Positions 52,938 to 62,051 of a DNA stretch of 64,000 bases are shown here, piece after piece (position 1 is the stretch's first letter; every line of letters starts with the position of its first letter). The notes under the pieces were generated by a model, which did not search any database, was not told the origin of the DNA, and worked only from the letters and a program-made list of their open reading frames with translations. Both the position numbers and the translations under genes were made by a program. The stretch is taken from positions 80,175-144,174 of the forward strand of contig CABYYJ010000001.1 in the NCBI GenBank assembly GCA_902523185.1, in the 5' to 3' direction. This DNA comes from an uncultured Pelagibacteraceae bacterium (GTDB lineage: Bacteria; Pseudomonadota; Alphaproteobacteria; Pelagibacterales; Pelagibacteraceae).

Positions 52938-53628
52938 AGCATTTTCAATCATAGAATTATTAGTTGTTTTAGCAATTTTTGCCATTTTAGCAGTATTTGG
53001 TTATCCAAAAGTAGATCAATGGTTAACTGAAAGAGAGGTAAAAAAAGAGGTGAATAGACTTGTGCAATACATTGAAGATAGAAAAGATGAAGTAAATTCT
53101 GGTAAATATCCTATCATTGTAATCGGTTTTTACACGAATATGGAACTATGGCATATGACACAAGAAGAATACGCCACTCAAATGAAGGTTCCTGCACCTG
53201 GTTGGACAAGAAGAAACGATGGAAACACTGGTGGAAAGAGTTATTTAAATCATTATAAGATGGGTCCATGTTGTTTGGAAACAATTGATTACTCTAATTG
53301 GGTAAAAGAGAATTCAGGACAATTTCAATGGAGTGGAGATACTTGGCACTGGATGAATTCGAGGATGTTTTTATCAAAAAATGCTATAATTGATCCTGGC
53401 ACAAATCATTTTACGGTTATGGATAATAATGGAAACAACCAAGATGCTTTCATAATGATTTGCTCAAAATCAAATACATCTAATCATTATGGAGGTGGTG
53501 GGAGCGGTCCTAAGTGTAACAATTCTTCAAGTGCAGACAATAGATATGTATTACAAATGGATCGTTCATTAAATGTAAATTTATTTAAATATAACTCATC
53601 AACTTCCAGATGGATAAAAACAAGATAA
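52918..53628 (+). CDS. Minor pilin, FimT/GspH-like
   Basis: 236 residues. The leader ends NKA before FSIIELLVVLAIFAILAVFG, so alanine takes the -1 position. The helix is followed by the pattern KVDQWLTEREVKKEVNRLVQYIEDRK typical for FimT/GspH proteins, which prime pilus assembly. The C-terminal domain is unusually rich in tryptophan and asparagine (GQFQWSGDTWHWMNSRM) and contains glycine-serine stretches. It lies between pilT and a pilV-like gene with overlaps on both sides (20 and 19 bp). Confidence 0.85.
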   Translation: MLMQSNKAFSIIELLVVLAIFAILAVFGYPKVDQWLTEREVKKEVNRLVQYIEDRKDEVNSGKYPIIVIGFYTNMELWHMTQEEYATQMKVPAPGWTRRNDGNTGGKSYLNHYKMGPCCLETIDYSNWVKENSGQFQWSGDTWHWMNSRMFLSKNAIIDPGTNHFTVMDNNGNNQDAFIMICSKSNTSNHYGGGGSGPKCNNSSSADNRYVLQMDRSLNVNLFKYNSSTSRWIKTR

Positions 53629-54071
53629 AGGGTATTAGTTTAATAGAGTCTTTAGTTTGTCTAGTAATAGTTGGTATTGGTTTCATTGGGGTTAATCAAA
53701 TGATTAGTTTTGCAACAACTTCTATTGATAGGTCTATTGATGCTAATAAAATTAATTTTCTATCTGAAACCGCAGTAGAAGATATTATTGGAGATTCTAA
53801 TAATGCATCCAATTACAACTACTCTCAACAATGTACAAAAAATTATAATGCAACAGGCACACTTGCTGAAAAAGCAAAAGTAAAATGGGCAAAACATTTT
53901 ATGCAAGAAAATCAACTTAAGATAAATAATCAGTTTAAAAAGCTACCTTGTGATCAGCTAGACACAAAAGAAGCTACGATTACTTCAGGATCCGACAGAA
54001 CTTCAGTAAAATTTAAATTTAAATCTAATAGAGGTAAAAAAGAAAAGTTTATTGGAGTGGTTGTAAAATGA
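53610..54071 (+). CDS. Minor pilin, PilV-like
   Basis: 153 residues. KNKIKG is followed by ISLIESLVCLVIVGIGFIG: glycine at -1, isoleucine at +1, glutamate at +5. The ISLIESLVALVIxxIG form is characteristic of PilV/GspI minor pilins. Two cysteines lie in the globular domain. The stop overlaps the next start by 4 bp (ATGA). Order fimT-pilV-pilW-pilX-pilY1 matches the minor-pilin operons of Pseudomonas-like type IVa pili. Confidence 0.85.
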   Translation: MDKNKIKGISLIESLVCLVIVGIGFIGVNQMISFATTSIDRSIDANKINFLSETAVEDIIGDSNNASNYNYSQQCTKNYNATGTLAEKAKVKWAKHFMQENQLKINNQFKKLPCDQLDTKEATITSGSDRTSVKFKFKSNRGKKEKFIGVVVK

Positions 54072-54802
54072 AAGCAGCAAAAGCGTTTTCTTTAATTGAG
54101 GCATTAATAGCTACAGTCATTGGGGCTATCTCAATACTTGCTATCACTTATTCGTATATATTTTTTAATAACACTTACCAAAAAATTACTGATAAAGCTA
54201 AAATGAGCCAATCAGGAAGATCATCATTACAAATGGTAGCAAAAGATTTGAGAAATGCTGGATATAAAAATATGAATTACGAAGCAACATCTGGACAGAC
54301 TTGGGATAGATGGATTGAAAAAATAGACGATTTTGGTGGAAGCAAAGGTGATAAACTCAGAATTTGGTATAATACATCTGCAAGAGATAGGATAGAGGTT
54401 CAATACTTCTTAAAAAAAGATAGTTCAGGTGACACTTATTTAGTAAGAGAAATGATAGAAAACCCAGTTCGCAATCCAATGAGAATGAATTGTCAAAGAT
54501 TTGATACTCAAAAAAATTGCGAGCCCATAACCATTGTCTCAAAAGCAACTGATTTTCAGGTATTTTTTAATGATCAAAATGGAAATAGAGTTAATAATGT
54601 TGCTGTTGGTTCAGATAATCAATCAAAAGTTCATACCGCAGAAGTCTATATAACAGTTAGATCGCCTAATGAATTATTAAAGAATCCAATTTCTTTTGAT
54701 ATGTTAAATGGTGGGACCGCAGGTAATTTTACTAAAAGAGATAAATATTTAAGAGAAACTTTTTATATAAGTGTATATTTAAGAAATGTCGTTAAATTAT
54801 AA
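54068..54802 (+). CDS. Minor pilin, PilW-like
   Basis: 244 residues. MKAAKA precedes FSLIEALIATVIGAISILAI, again with alanine at -1 and glutamate at +5. The segment SGRSSLQMVAKDLRNAGYKN is the usual PilW signature (x-R-A-L-x-x-L-x-x-D-L-R-x-A-G-Y). The globular domain has two cysteines (MNCQRF, KNCEPI). It overlaps the pilX-like start by 17 bp. PilW normally helps form the tip complex with PilV, PilX and PilY1. Confidence 0.87.
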   Translation: MKAAKAFSLIEALIATVIGAISILAITYSYIFFNNTYQKITDKAKMSQSGRSSLQMVAKDLRNAGYKNMNYEATSGQTWDRWIEKIDDFGGSKGDKLRIWYNTSARDRIEVQYFLKKDSSGDTYLVREMIENPVRNPMRMNCQRFDTQKNCEPITIVSKATDFQVFFNDQNGNRVNNVAVGSDNQSKVHTAEVYITVRSPNELLKNPISFDMLNGGTAGNFTKRDKYLRETFYISVYLRNVVKL

Positions 54803-55400
54803 AAAAAGAAAAAACGAAAGAGGTTTTGCAATAGCTTTGGCATTATTAATGCTTGTAGCAATGTCTTTAATGGGCGCGACTTTAATGGTTATAGCTGCGG
54901 GAGATCATAAACGAAATGGAAATCTAAATGTCAAACAACAAACATTTTATGCAGCTGAGACAGGTATTACAGAAGCTAAGAAATGGTTAAGCAATCAAAC
55001 TAATTTATCTATCGGTAGTGATCCAAATAACCAACTAAGCTTTTGTAAGACAGCTTTTTTTCCAGAATTGTCAAATCCTAAAGCTGTTAAAGATTACGTT
55101 GAAAAAAAAGATTTGAGTGAGCTCATTGCGGGTGAAAATAAATTATCTGACTATAGTTATGAATATTTTATTACCCTAACACCAGATGCTAATGGTAATA
55201 CTCAAACTCCAATCATACAAACCGTTTCGGGTGCCACAGGCGGTGATATTTCTCAAGGAACAACTTATAAAAATACAGGTACATCTACAGCAACATATTA
55301 TAATATTTATTCATGTGGTTGCGATTCAAATAAATCTTCATGTAATGCAAATAGTAATGTGATTACAGTATTGCAATCGACAATAACATTGGTGAACTAA
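54786..55400 (+). CDS. Minor pilin, PilX-like
   Basis: 204 residues. The N-terminus KNERGFAIALALLMLVAMSLMGATLMVIAAGD is the PilX N-terminal form (cut here around ERG|FAIALALLML), in which glutamate at +5 is replaced by leucine-type residues as usual for PilX/GspK relatives. QQTFYAAETGITEAKKWL is the second PilX signature. The C-terminal part has a CGCDSNKSSC cysteine cluster. The stop is directly followed by the next ATG. Confidence 0.86.
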   Translation: MSLNYKKRKNERGFAIALALLMLVAMSLMGATLMVIAAGDHKRNGNLNVKQQTFYAAETGITEAKKWLSNQTNLSIGSDPNNQLSFCKTAFFPELSNPKAVKDYVEKKDLSELIAGENKLSDYSYEYFITLTPDANGNTQTPIIQTVSGATGGDISQGTTYKNTGTSTATYYNIYSCGCDSNKSSCNANSNVITVLQSTITLVN

Positions 55401-55919
55401 ATGAAAAAATTATTTTTTACAATTCTTATATTTTGTTTAGGATCAAAAATAAGCTTTGCGTGTGATCTAACTTTTGTAAACTTTGGGGACAAACCCGATA
55501 AGTTTTTAGAAAATCAATTTGCTTTACCCATAAAAGATGATTTTAATGGAGAAACAATAATAATCCCTTCAAATGTAGTTTGTCCTAATAATAAATCAAT
55601 TGAAAATACAATGATTGAATATCTTTTTGTAGATAATCAGCTGGTATTAATAACTTTAAGGAGAGCATACGTTAATGACACTGCAATAATGGATTTTACA
55701 ATGAATAAATACGGCAAGTTTAATTTACCAAAAGGAAAAAGTAAGAAAGACTGGTTTGGAAGTCATACTTGGGAAATAGGAAATAATTTAATTTTGTATG
55801 TACGTGCAGATACTGAAGTGGGGCCAGCAGAAGTGCTTGAGATTAGTAACGTATTATACTTACAAAAACTTTATGATTGGAGAGGGAAAGTTGCAGAATG
55901 GTCAGAGTCTCAACAGTAA
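55401..55919 (+). CDS. Exported protein between pilX and pilY1, unknown (172 aa)
   Basis: A signal peptide (KKLFFTILIFCLGSKISFA) gives a mature protein of about 152 residues with two cysteines, one at the mature N-terminus (CDLTF, not a lipobox context). The rest looks like mixed alpha/beta with WFGSHTWEIGNNLILYVRAD. No family is recognised. It starts one base after pilX and its end overlaps the pilY1 start by 22 bp, so it is almost certainly made together with the minor pilins. In other systems pilE or small pilins fill this slot; this is neither. Confidence 0.75.
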   Translation: MKKLFFTILIFCLGSKISFACDLTFVNFGDKPDKFLENQFALPIKDDFNGETIIIPSNVVCPNNKSIENTMIEYLFVDNQLVLITLRRAYVNDTAIMDFTMNKYGKFNLPKGKSKKDWFGSHTWEIGNNLILYVRADTEVGPAEVLEISNVLYLQKLYDWRGKVAEWSESQQ

Positions 55920-58900
55920 TTTTTATAATAATTTTTTTATTATTTAATATAAAGCTATACGCTAAGAATCCACCTCCTGGGACTGGAACCTCTGATATTC
56001 CTGCAAACATACTAATTATGTTAGACAATTCTGGAAGTATGCGAATAGCATTGCCAGTAAAGGCAGGACTGATCCAGCCAATTGATGTTCAGACCGACAG
56101 CTCAGGAAATATCTTTGTCTTGGAATATGGATACGGCAGAATGAAAGCTTTTGATAGTTCAGGAAATTATCTGAGAGACTTTGGAGGAGTAGGTGGTCCA
56201 AATAATTGTCAAAGATGGAACGGTGCAAGGCAGTTCGCTATTTATAACGATCAAATTTATATAGCAGATTTTTTTAATAGAAGAATAAAAGTGCTTGATC
56301 TTGAGGGAAATTGTATCAAAAATGTTGCTATCAATTTCTATCCACAAGGTATTGCTGTTAACGATAATTATATTTTCTACTCTAATAACACCAGACAAAT
56401 TGGAAAGTTAGACAGAAATAATTTTAGTGATTTAGGTTATCAAAGTTTTGGTGCTTCTGTAGTAAGTTGGGGTTTTGGTATGTCTTTGAACAATGCTGGT
56501 AATAAGTTAGTTGTTGCAAATGCACATTCACGATACGGAGGTAGACGATTTACAGAGTTTAATGTCTCTGGAAGTAATTTAAGTTTCGCGCGTTCTTCAC
56601 CTAGAGATAGAGTATCTTTTGATGCAGATTACGATAGTAATGGAAATATTTTTGGAACAGTTACGCATAGCTTAAGAAAATATAATTCGAGTCTTTCATA
56701 TTTAAGTCAAGTTGCATCTGGATATAGCTACCCATACGGAGTTCATTTAGATACTAGTGATAATAGTTATGTTGCAGATTTTAGAAAAAATCGACTTCTT
56801 AAATACAATAATGCCGGGACTTTACAATTTCAAATAGGTGGTGGTAGAGCTAAGAAACGTCTCGACGCAGCAAAAGACGTTATAAGAAAAATTGTTTCTA
56901 ACACAGATCTAACTTCAGGAGCAAATTTTGGTTTAATGCAGTGGGGATCCAATAATAGAAATCGTACTAATATGATTGTACCCATTAGCGAGAATGGTGC
57001 TAGGCAAATTTTTAATCAAGTAAGAAGAGTAAGACACATTGGTGGAACTGAGCCAGAGTATGCACTTGCTGAGGCAAATAGGTATTGGACTGGTCAGAGA
57101 ATGAGAAGTGGGCAACAATTTCCAATTCCTCCAAACTACGGCCAAGAATGTACTCAAAATTATATTATTTTTATAAGTGATGGACAATGGAATAATAATC
57201 ACAAAGTGATTAATGAATTGAATAGTTTAAGAACCAAAGACAAAGGTAAATTAGTAAAAACATTTATGGTTGGTTTCGCATTAACTGGTAGTCAATCGAA
57301 TTATATTTCAACAGCAGTTGCAGGGGGAACAACTGCACCTTTATTTGCCGACAATGAAGCTGATCTTTTAGCAACCTTAACAGACGCAATAAAACAGGCG
57401 ATCTCGGGCAGATTAACTTTTACTACTCCTGCGGTCATGTCAGATGTTCAAAAAGGAGATTTTGTTTATCAAGCAACTTTTGAATACGCAAGTAATAAAC
57501 AATGGGAAGGAAGTGTCAAAAAATATCAGCTCAATGAAAATGGGACATTCGGTGCTACGCAATGGGATGCGGCAGAGACACTGAACAATAGAACTTCTTC
57601 GAGAAGGATTTGGACAGCTGGATTATCAAATTCCAATTTAAATAATTTTACTACAACCAACAGAGATGAGATAAGAGCTTTGATATATCCTCAATCCTCG
57701 CCAAGTGACACTGAAATTGATAATTTAATAAACTTTATCAGAGGTGTGGATACTTATGACCAAGATGGTGACGGCGATACTTCTGATAACATTCATAAAC
57801 TAGCTGATATTTATCATTCTAATTTGATTGTTGTTGGTCCTCCTGAAGCTTCGACAGCTGTTTCTGCAGTATCAAATTTTGATAAAACCGATGCGTACTA
57901 CAGAGTTCAAAATAATTACGAAAACTTTAAAGCATCGAACGATTGCGGTGTAAATTGTAGCAATCGAGAAGAAGTTATCATTGCTGGAGCAAATAATGGA
58001 ATTTTACATTTATTCAAAACAGATAATAATGCAAATGGTGAAGAGCTATGGGGATTTATTCCACCTGCAATAATGGAAAATTTATCAAGAATTCCCTCTG
58101 CAAAGGCAAACGCGACTAATCCAATTTATGGTATAGATAGCTCTCCAGTAGTAAAAGATATCTTTTTTGATGATACACCTAATGACAATATAAATAATCC
58201 AAGATGGAGAACCATTTTATTGAGTGGCTTTGGTGCTGGAGGTAGCGGATTTTTTGCTTTAGATATAACAAATTTAGAAGATCCAAGGCAAATTTTTTCA
58301 ATTAAAAATGATCCTATTAATAAAGTTATAACTCATTGGGATAGTGATAGTTCAATTAATGATTTTTCTTACTCAAGTGGAACTATTAATCCTGAATTCG
58401 ATTATCGTAAACTGGGCGAGACATGGTCTACACCCCGAATAATCAGGATCAAAGTTGATAGTTCAAATGATGGTCAAAATAATCCAACAGATAAATGGGT
58501 AGCAGTTTTTGGTGGTGGATATAATGGAACAGTAAATCCAGACATCGGCTCTGCAGTTTTTGTTGTAGATATAGAGAATGAAGGAAGAGTATTAAAAGTG
58601 ATAGATATTGAGGATAAAAAAGAATCTGCATATGCTTGGACAGGTTCTTTATTCAAACGAACTGCAACATTAGTAGAAGATCCGTCTACTAATGAAGAAA
58701 ATAGATTTTTTACAGTATCCGCACAAGTTAGTTATACTGATAAAGATCCTGATTTTGGGACAACTCCTGGATGGAATGACAATGTTTGTTACGACCCAAA
58801 CAAGAATGAAAGTATAAATGCTGAATTTACTCCAGTTGTATCACATACCATTGCCTTTAAACCTGTTGGGAACTTAGTATGCGTAGATTATGTAGAATTC

Positions 58901-59803
58901 GATGAGCCTTGGCCAAATACCCGTAATGGAGGCCCTCCTAAGCCTGATACTGGTAATGTTACGTTTAGAAGATTGGGTAATGACGTCGTGAATGGATTAC
59001 CTGCAGATTTAAATGTTATTACTGCTGATGGTACTGGAAAAGCAACTTACAATGGTGCATTAATTTATGCAAACGACCTTGAAGGAAAAATTACAAAAAT
59101 TAATTTAACCGAGAATTATTCAATAGACTTCAATTCGAGTAGCCCAAGTTATTTAGCAATTAAAGAAAATATTAGCACAACCACTTTATTTGATGCTGAA
59201 ACAACTGCAAGCAATGGAAGATATATTTATACAAAATCGAGTGCCACAATTAATAATGATAATAATTTGTGGTTATACTTTGGAACTGGAAATACACAAA
59301 AACTTAGAGAAGACTCTGATCAAATTCAAAATAGATTGTTTGGAATTAAAGATAAAGATTTTCCAAATTTTGTAAATGTATCGCCAGTAGGCAATATATC
59401 TAAATGTACTAATTCTCAATGCCCTGTACCAAGCGATAAACTTGGCTGGTATGTCAATCTTGTTAATAAGCAAAAATTAACAGCGGAACCGACTGTAGAT
59501 AAAGATAGAGTTTATTTTCCAATCTATGAGCCTTCTAAAGGAGCAAATTCATGTACTACTGGAAAGGCTATTTTAACAGCTTATGATACTCTCTGTGGTA
59601 GCTCACTATTAAATATCGAACTTGGATCTGGAGTGTTATCGAAAGTAGTTGTACAAGGTGATAACCTTTACATAGGTATTGCAGGTAATGCTAAAGATAA
59701 TATTTCAGGATTTACTGCAACTGATAACCTGATAACTGGTAAGTCTCAGGCAACTAGTACAGGCGGGGCTGTTCAGAACCAATATTGGAAAGAAATTGAT
59801 TAA
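55898..59803 (+). CDS. pilY1: PilY1-like tip adhesin with an NHL-type propeller inserted in the vWA domain
   Basis: I choose ATG 55898 (1301 residues), giving the signal peptide VSTVIFIIIFLLFNIKLYA; a TTG at 55877 is less likely. The vWA domain starts with NILIMLDNSGSMR, the MIDAS DxSxS at residues 43-47. Then about 265 residues (50-316) of NHL-type repeats interrupt it, such as PIDVQTDSSGNIFVLEYGYG and FAIYNDQIYIADFFNRRIKV. The vWA resumes at KKRLDAAKDVIRKIV and completes the metal site with GGTEPEYAL (near 383) and IFISDGQW (near 426). A calcium-loop-like DQDGDGDTSDN lies near 620, just before the C-terminal PilY1 propeller (LIVVGPPEAST, IIAGANNGILHLF, WGFIPPAIM). PilY1 caps pili and binds surfaces; the insertion probably changes what it binds. 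Confidence 0.9.
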   Translation: MVRVSTVIFIIIFLLFNIKLYAKNPPPGTGTSDIPANILIMLDNSGSMRIALPVKAGLIQPIDVQTDSSGNIFVLEYGYGRMKAFDSSGNYLRDFGGVGGPNNCQRWNGARQFAIYNDQIYIADFFNRRIKVLDLEGNCIKNVAINFYPQGIAVNDNYIFYSNNTRQIGKLDRNNFSDLGYQSFGASVVSWGFGMSLNNAGNKLVVANAHSRYGGRRFTEFNVSGSNLSFARSSPRDRVSFDADYDSNGNIFGTVTHSLRKYNSSLSYLSQVASGYSYPYGVHLDTSDNSYVADFRKNRLLKYNNAGTLQFQIGGGRAKKRLDAAKDVIRKIVSNTDLTSGANFGLMQWGSNNRNRTNMIVPISENGARQIFNQVRRVRHIGGTEPEYALAEANRYWTGQRMRSGQQFPIPPNYGQECTQNYIIFISDGQWNNNHKVINELNSLRTKDKGKLVKTFMVGFALTGSQSNYISTAVAGGTTAPLFADNEADLLATLTDAIKQAISGRLTFTTPAVMSDVQKGDFVYQATFEYASNKQWEGSVKKYQLNENGTFGATQWDAAETLNNRTSSRRIWTAGLSNSNLNNFTTTNRDEIRALIYPQSSPSDTEIDNLINFIRGVDTYDQDGDGDTSDNIHKLADIYHSNLIVVGPPEASTAVSAVSNFDKTDAYYRVQNNYENFKASNDCGVNCSNREEVIIAGANNGILHLFKTDNNANGEELWGFIPPAIMENLSRIPSAKANATNPIYGIDSSPVVKDIFFDDTPNDNINNPRWRTILLSGFGAGGSGFFALDITNLEDPRQIFSIKNDPINKVITHWDSDSSINDFSYSSGTINPEFDYRKLGETWSTPRIIRIKVDSSNDGQNNPTDKWVAVFGGGYNGTVNPDIGSAVFVVDIENEGRVLKVIDIEDKKESAYAWTGSLFKRTATLVEDPSTNEENRFFTVSAQVSYTDKDPDFGTTPGWNDNVCYDPNKNESINAEFTPVVSHTIAFKPVGNLVCVDYVEFDEPWPNTRNGGPPKPDTGNVTFRRLGNDVVNGLPADLNVITADGTGKATYNGALIYANDLEGKITKINLTENYSIDFNSSSPSYLAIKENISTTTLFDAETTASNGRYIYTKSSATINNDNNLWLYFGTGNTQKLREDSDQIQNRLFGIKDKDFPNFVNVSPVGNISKCTNSQCPVPSDKLGWYVNLVNKQKLTAEPTVDKDRVYFPIYEPSKGANSCTTGKAILTAYDTLCGSSLLNIELGSGVLSKVVVQGDNLYIGIAGNAKDNISGFTATDNLITGKSQATSTGGAVQNQYWKEID

Positions 59804-59921
59804 AATCATATCAGTTAGTCCTAAATAACGCAGCTTATAACAAATAATTGAGGTTTTACTTTAATAAATTTTTGGTTGTTTTCTTCCATAAATATATAAA
59901 AATGGCTATAAATTTTTTTTT
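59804..59921 (+). promoter_or_regulatory. Spacer before the lectin autotransporter
   Basis: 118 bp without a gene. A TATAAAT box (59907-59913) lies 9 bp before the ATG, followed by a run of nine T and no ribosome-binding site, so this transcript may also be nearly leaderless. No clear -35 box at standard distance and no terminator hairpin for pilY1 was seen. Confidence 0.3.
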
Positions 59922-62048
59922 ATGAATTTTAAAGATACTTTTATAAAAGCTGTATTAGCTACTTTTTTGATTTGTCCGAATTTTTCTTTTGCAGGAACTG
60001 TGACAATGCCTACAAGTTTGGTTGCTGATACTTCATCCTTTGTCACTCTTTCTGACTCAGGTACAACACCAAGTATAAGTGGATATACTGGAACCCTTTT
60101 AGTTTCTGTAACGGCTTCTGATGGAAATATTAAAGTTACAACTACAACAAGTTTAAAACGAGCCTCTGGTTATTGTGGCTATGGTTCAGACAGTGATGAT
60201 GAGCCAACTGATTGCTCTGGAAATAGTTTAACTGAAATAGGTTTTAGGGGAACTCAAGATGATATAAACACGGCTTTAGCAACTTTAGCCTTTAAAGGGG
60301 ATGGTACTACAGGTTCACCAACTGTAACATTATCTGTAACTCCAGCAGGTAGTCTCTATAACTCTGCTAATGGACATTATTATAAAGTAGTAAATCATGG
60401 AGGTGATATAACTTGGACTGCCGCAAAAACTGCTGCAGAAGCTTCAACCTTTAATGGTTTATCGGGTTATTTAGCATCGATAACAAGTAAACAGGAAAAT
60501 GATTTTATAGACGCAAAAGCAGGGGTGAATGCATGGTTAGGCGGAGAAGATACTGGAGTAGAGGGATGTTGGAAATGGTCGGGTGGTCCTGATGATGGAA
60601 AAATTTTTACAGCCGGTAACGACGCTGATAACGCTTCAAGTGGGGATTGCGTGGTGGACATTGGCTACACAGTATATGAAAAGCCATTTGGAGCTAATGA
60701 ATGGGGTTGGAATTCTAATGAACCAAATGATTCTGGTGGAGAAGATCGGTTGCATATAAAAACTGACGGATCCTGGAACGATTATAAAAATACTACATCT
60801 GTTAGATATTACGTGATTGAATATGGAGGGATGCCAGGTGAAACAGCAACAACAACTGGACTAACTACTCTTACAATTCAGTCCGTTGAGGCAAGCGAAA
60901 GTACATTTGATGCATTTGATGATAAACAATTAAAGGGAATTGTTGAAGCACATAATGAAAGTATTAAAAATTCTTTAAACCAATCTACTAATTCAGTTTT
61001 AAGAAGAATGGAACAATATAGAAGGTTAGGAAATAATCAAAGTGTAAAAATTCAAGATTTAAAATTTGCACTAAATGATAAATTTAATAATGAAGATATA
61101 AGTAAAAGATTACTTGAACACTATTCAAAAGAGTTTGTAGAAAAAATAAATATTAAAGATTATATGTCTTCAAATTTAACAAGTATGATCGGAAATAATT
61201 CTGATCCTCAATATAAAGATTGGGTATGGTGGGCGTCTGGATCAATCAATACAGGTTCCCTTAATTTCAGATCTGATCAGCTTGGAAGACGAATAGATTC
61301 TAATGGCTTTGTTATTGGAGCAGATATTGACTATGATAATAATTCACTATTTGGATTAGCTTTTAGAATTGATGACATTATCACAGATGTAAGCACAAAC
61401 GGTACAAAATCATCGTCAAACGGAAAGAATATAATGATGTACCATACGCTAAAAGTAAATGACCAAAATTTTGTTGATACTTTTTTTGGCATAGGAGAAA
61501 CAGACCAACATACAAATAGAGTAGTAGATATCTCTAATAATTCTAGGGTTACTGGTTTAAATAAGGCAAGACATGCATTTGGTGCTTTAAAGTATAATTT
61601 ATCAAATCAATATAAAAATTTTAACATTTATAATTATTCGCAAATTAATTTTGGTTACTCTGAAATAGATGGTTATAGTGAGACAGGCTCAAGTAATGAG
61701 AAAATGAGTTTTGATGATAGAGATTTGTTTAGCTCATCGGCTTCAGTTGGCTTTAAAATAGCTAGTAATATTGATTTTGATTATTCAAAAATTCTTCCTC
61801 ATTTAAAGATTGATTATAATGAAGATTTAACTGAGGACTCTGTATTAAAAGGACATTTCATATCTACCCCATCTAATCAATATAGCACCACCATTTCTAA
61901 GCATTTTAGTTCAAGTATAAAATTAGAAGCAGGCTTTGATTGGATATTCGAAAATGGATGGAATATTACAACCATTATGAAAAGGCGTGAGAAAGATGGG
62001 TTTGGTCATGAAAACGAATTAATCTTTTCGGCTAATAGGGAATTTTAA
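59922..62048 (+). CDS. Autotransporter with C-type lectin passenger
   Basis: 708 residues. A signal peptide (AVLATFLICPNFSFAG) is followed by a cadherin/Ig-like stretch (about 25-145) with the repetitive-protein pattern FRGTQDDINTALATLAFKGDG, then a C-type lectin-like domain (about 148-305): GHYYKVVNHGGDITWTAAK, LSGYLASITSKQENDFI, AWLGGED, WKWSGGP, WNSNEPNDSGGEDRLHI, GSWNDY, YYVIEYGG. The calcium-site motifs EPN (mannose-type) and WND are both intact. A helical linker with SVLRRMEQYRRLGNN precedes a C-terminal barrel (WWASGSINTG onward) ending EF. Linker and barrel are of the same type as in the two autotransporters at 35372 and 38810. Probable glycan-binding surface protein. Confidence 0.85.
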   Translation: MNFKDTFIKAVLATFLICPNFSFAGTVTMPTSLVADTSSFVTLSDSGTTPSISGYTGTLLVSVTASDGNIKVTTTTSLKRASGYCGYGSDSDDEPTDCSGNSLTEIGFRGTQDDINTALATLAFKGDGTTGSPTVTLSVTPAGSLYNSANGHYYKVVNHGGDITWTAAKTAAEASTFNGLSGYLASITSKQENDFIDAKAGVNAWLGGEDTGVEGCWKWSGGPDDGKIFTAGNDADNASSGDCVVDIGYTVYEKPFGANEWGWNSNEPNDSGGEDRLHIKTDGSWNDYKNTTSVRYYVIEYGGMPGETATTTGLTTLTIQSVEASESTFDAFDDKQLKGIVEAHNESIKNSLNQSTNSVLRRMEQYRRLGNNQSVKIQDLKFALNDKFNNEDISKRLLEHYSKEFVEKINIKDYMSSNLTSMIGNNSDPQYKDWVWWASGSINTGSLNFRSDQLGRRIDSNGFVIGADIDYDNNSLFGLAFRIDDIITDVSTNGTKSSSNGKNIMMYHTLKVNDQNFVDTFFGIGETDQHTNRVVDISNNSRVTGLNKARHAFGALKYNLSNQYKNFNIYNYSQINFGYSEIDGYSETGSSNEKMSFDDRDLFSSSASVGFKIASNIDFDYSKILPHLKIDYNEDLTEDSVLKGHFISTPSNQYSTTISKHFSSSIKLEAGFDWIFENGWNITTIMKRREKDGFGHENELIFSANREF

Positions 62049-62051
62049 AGT

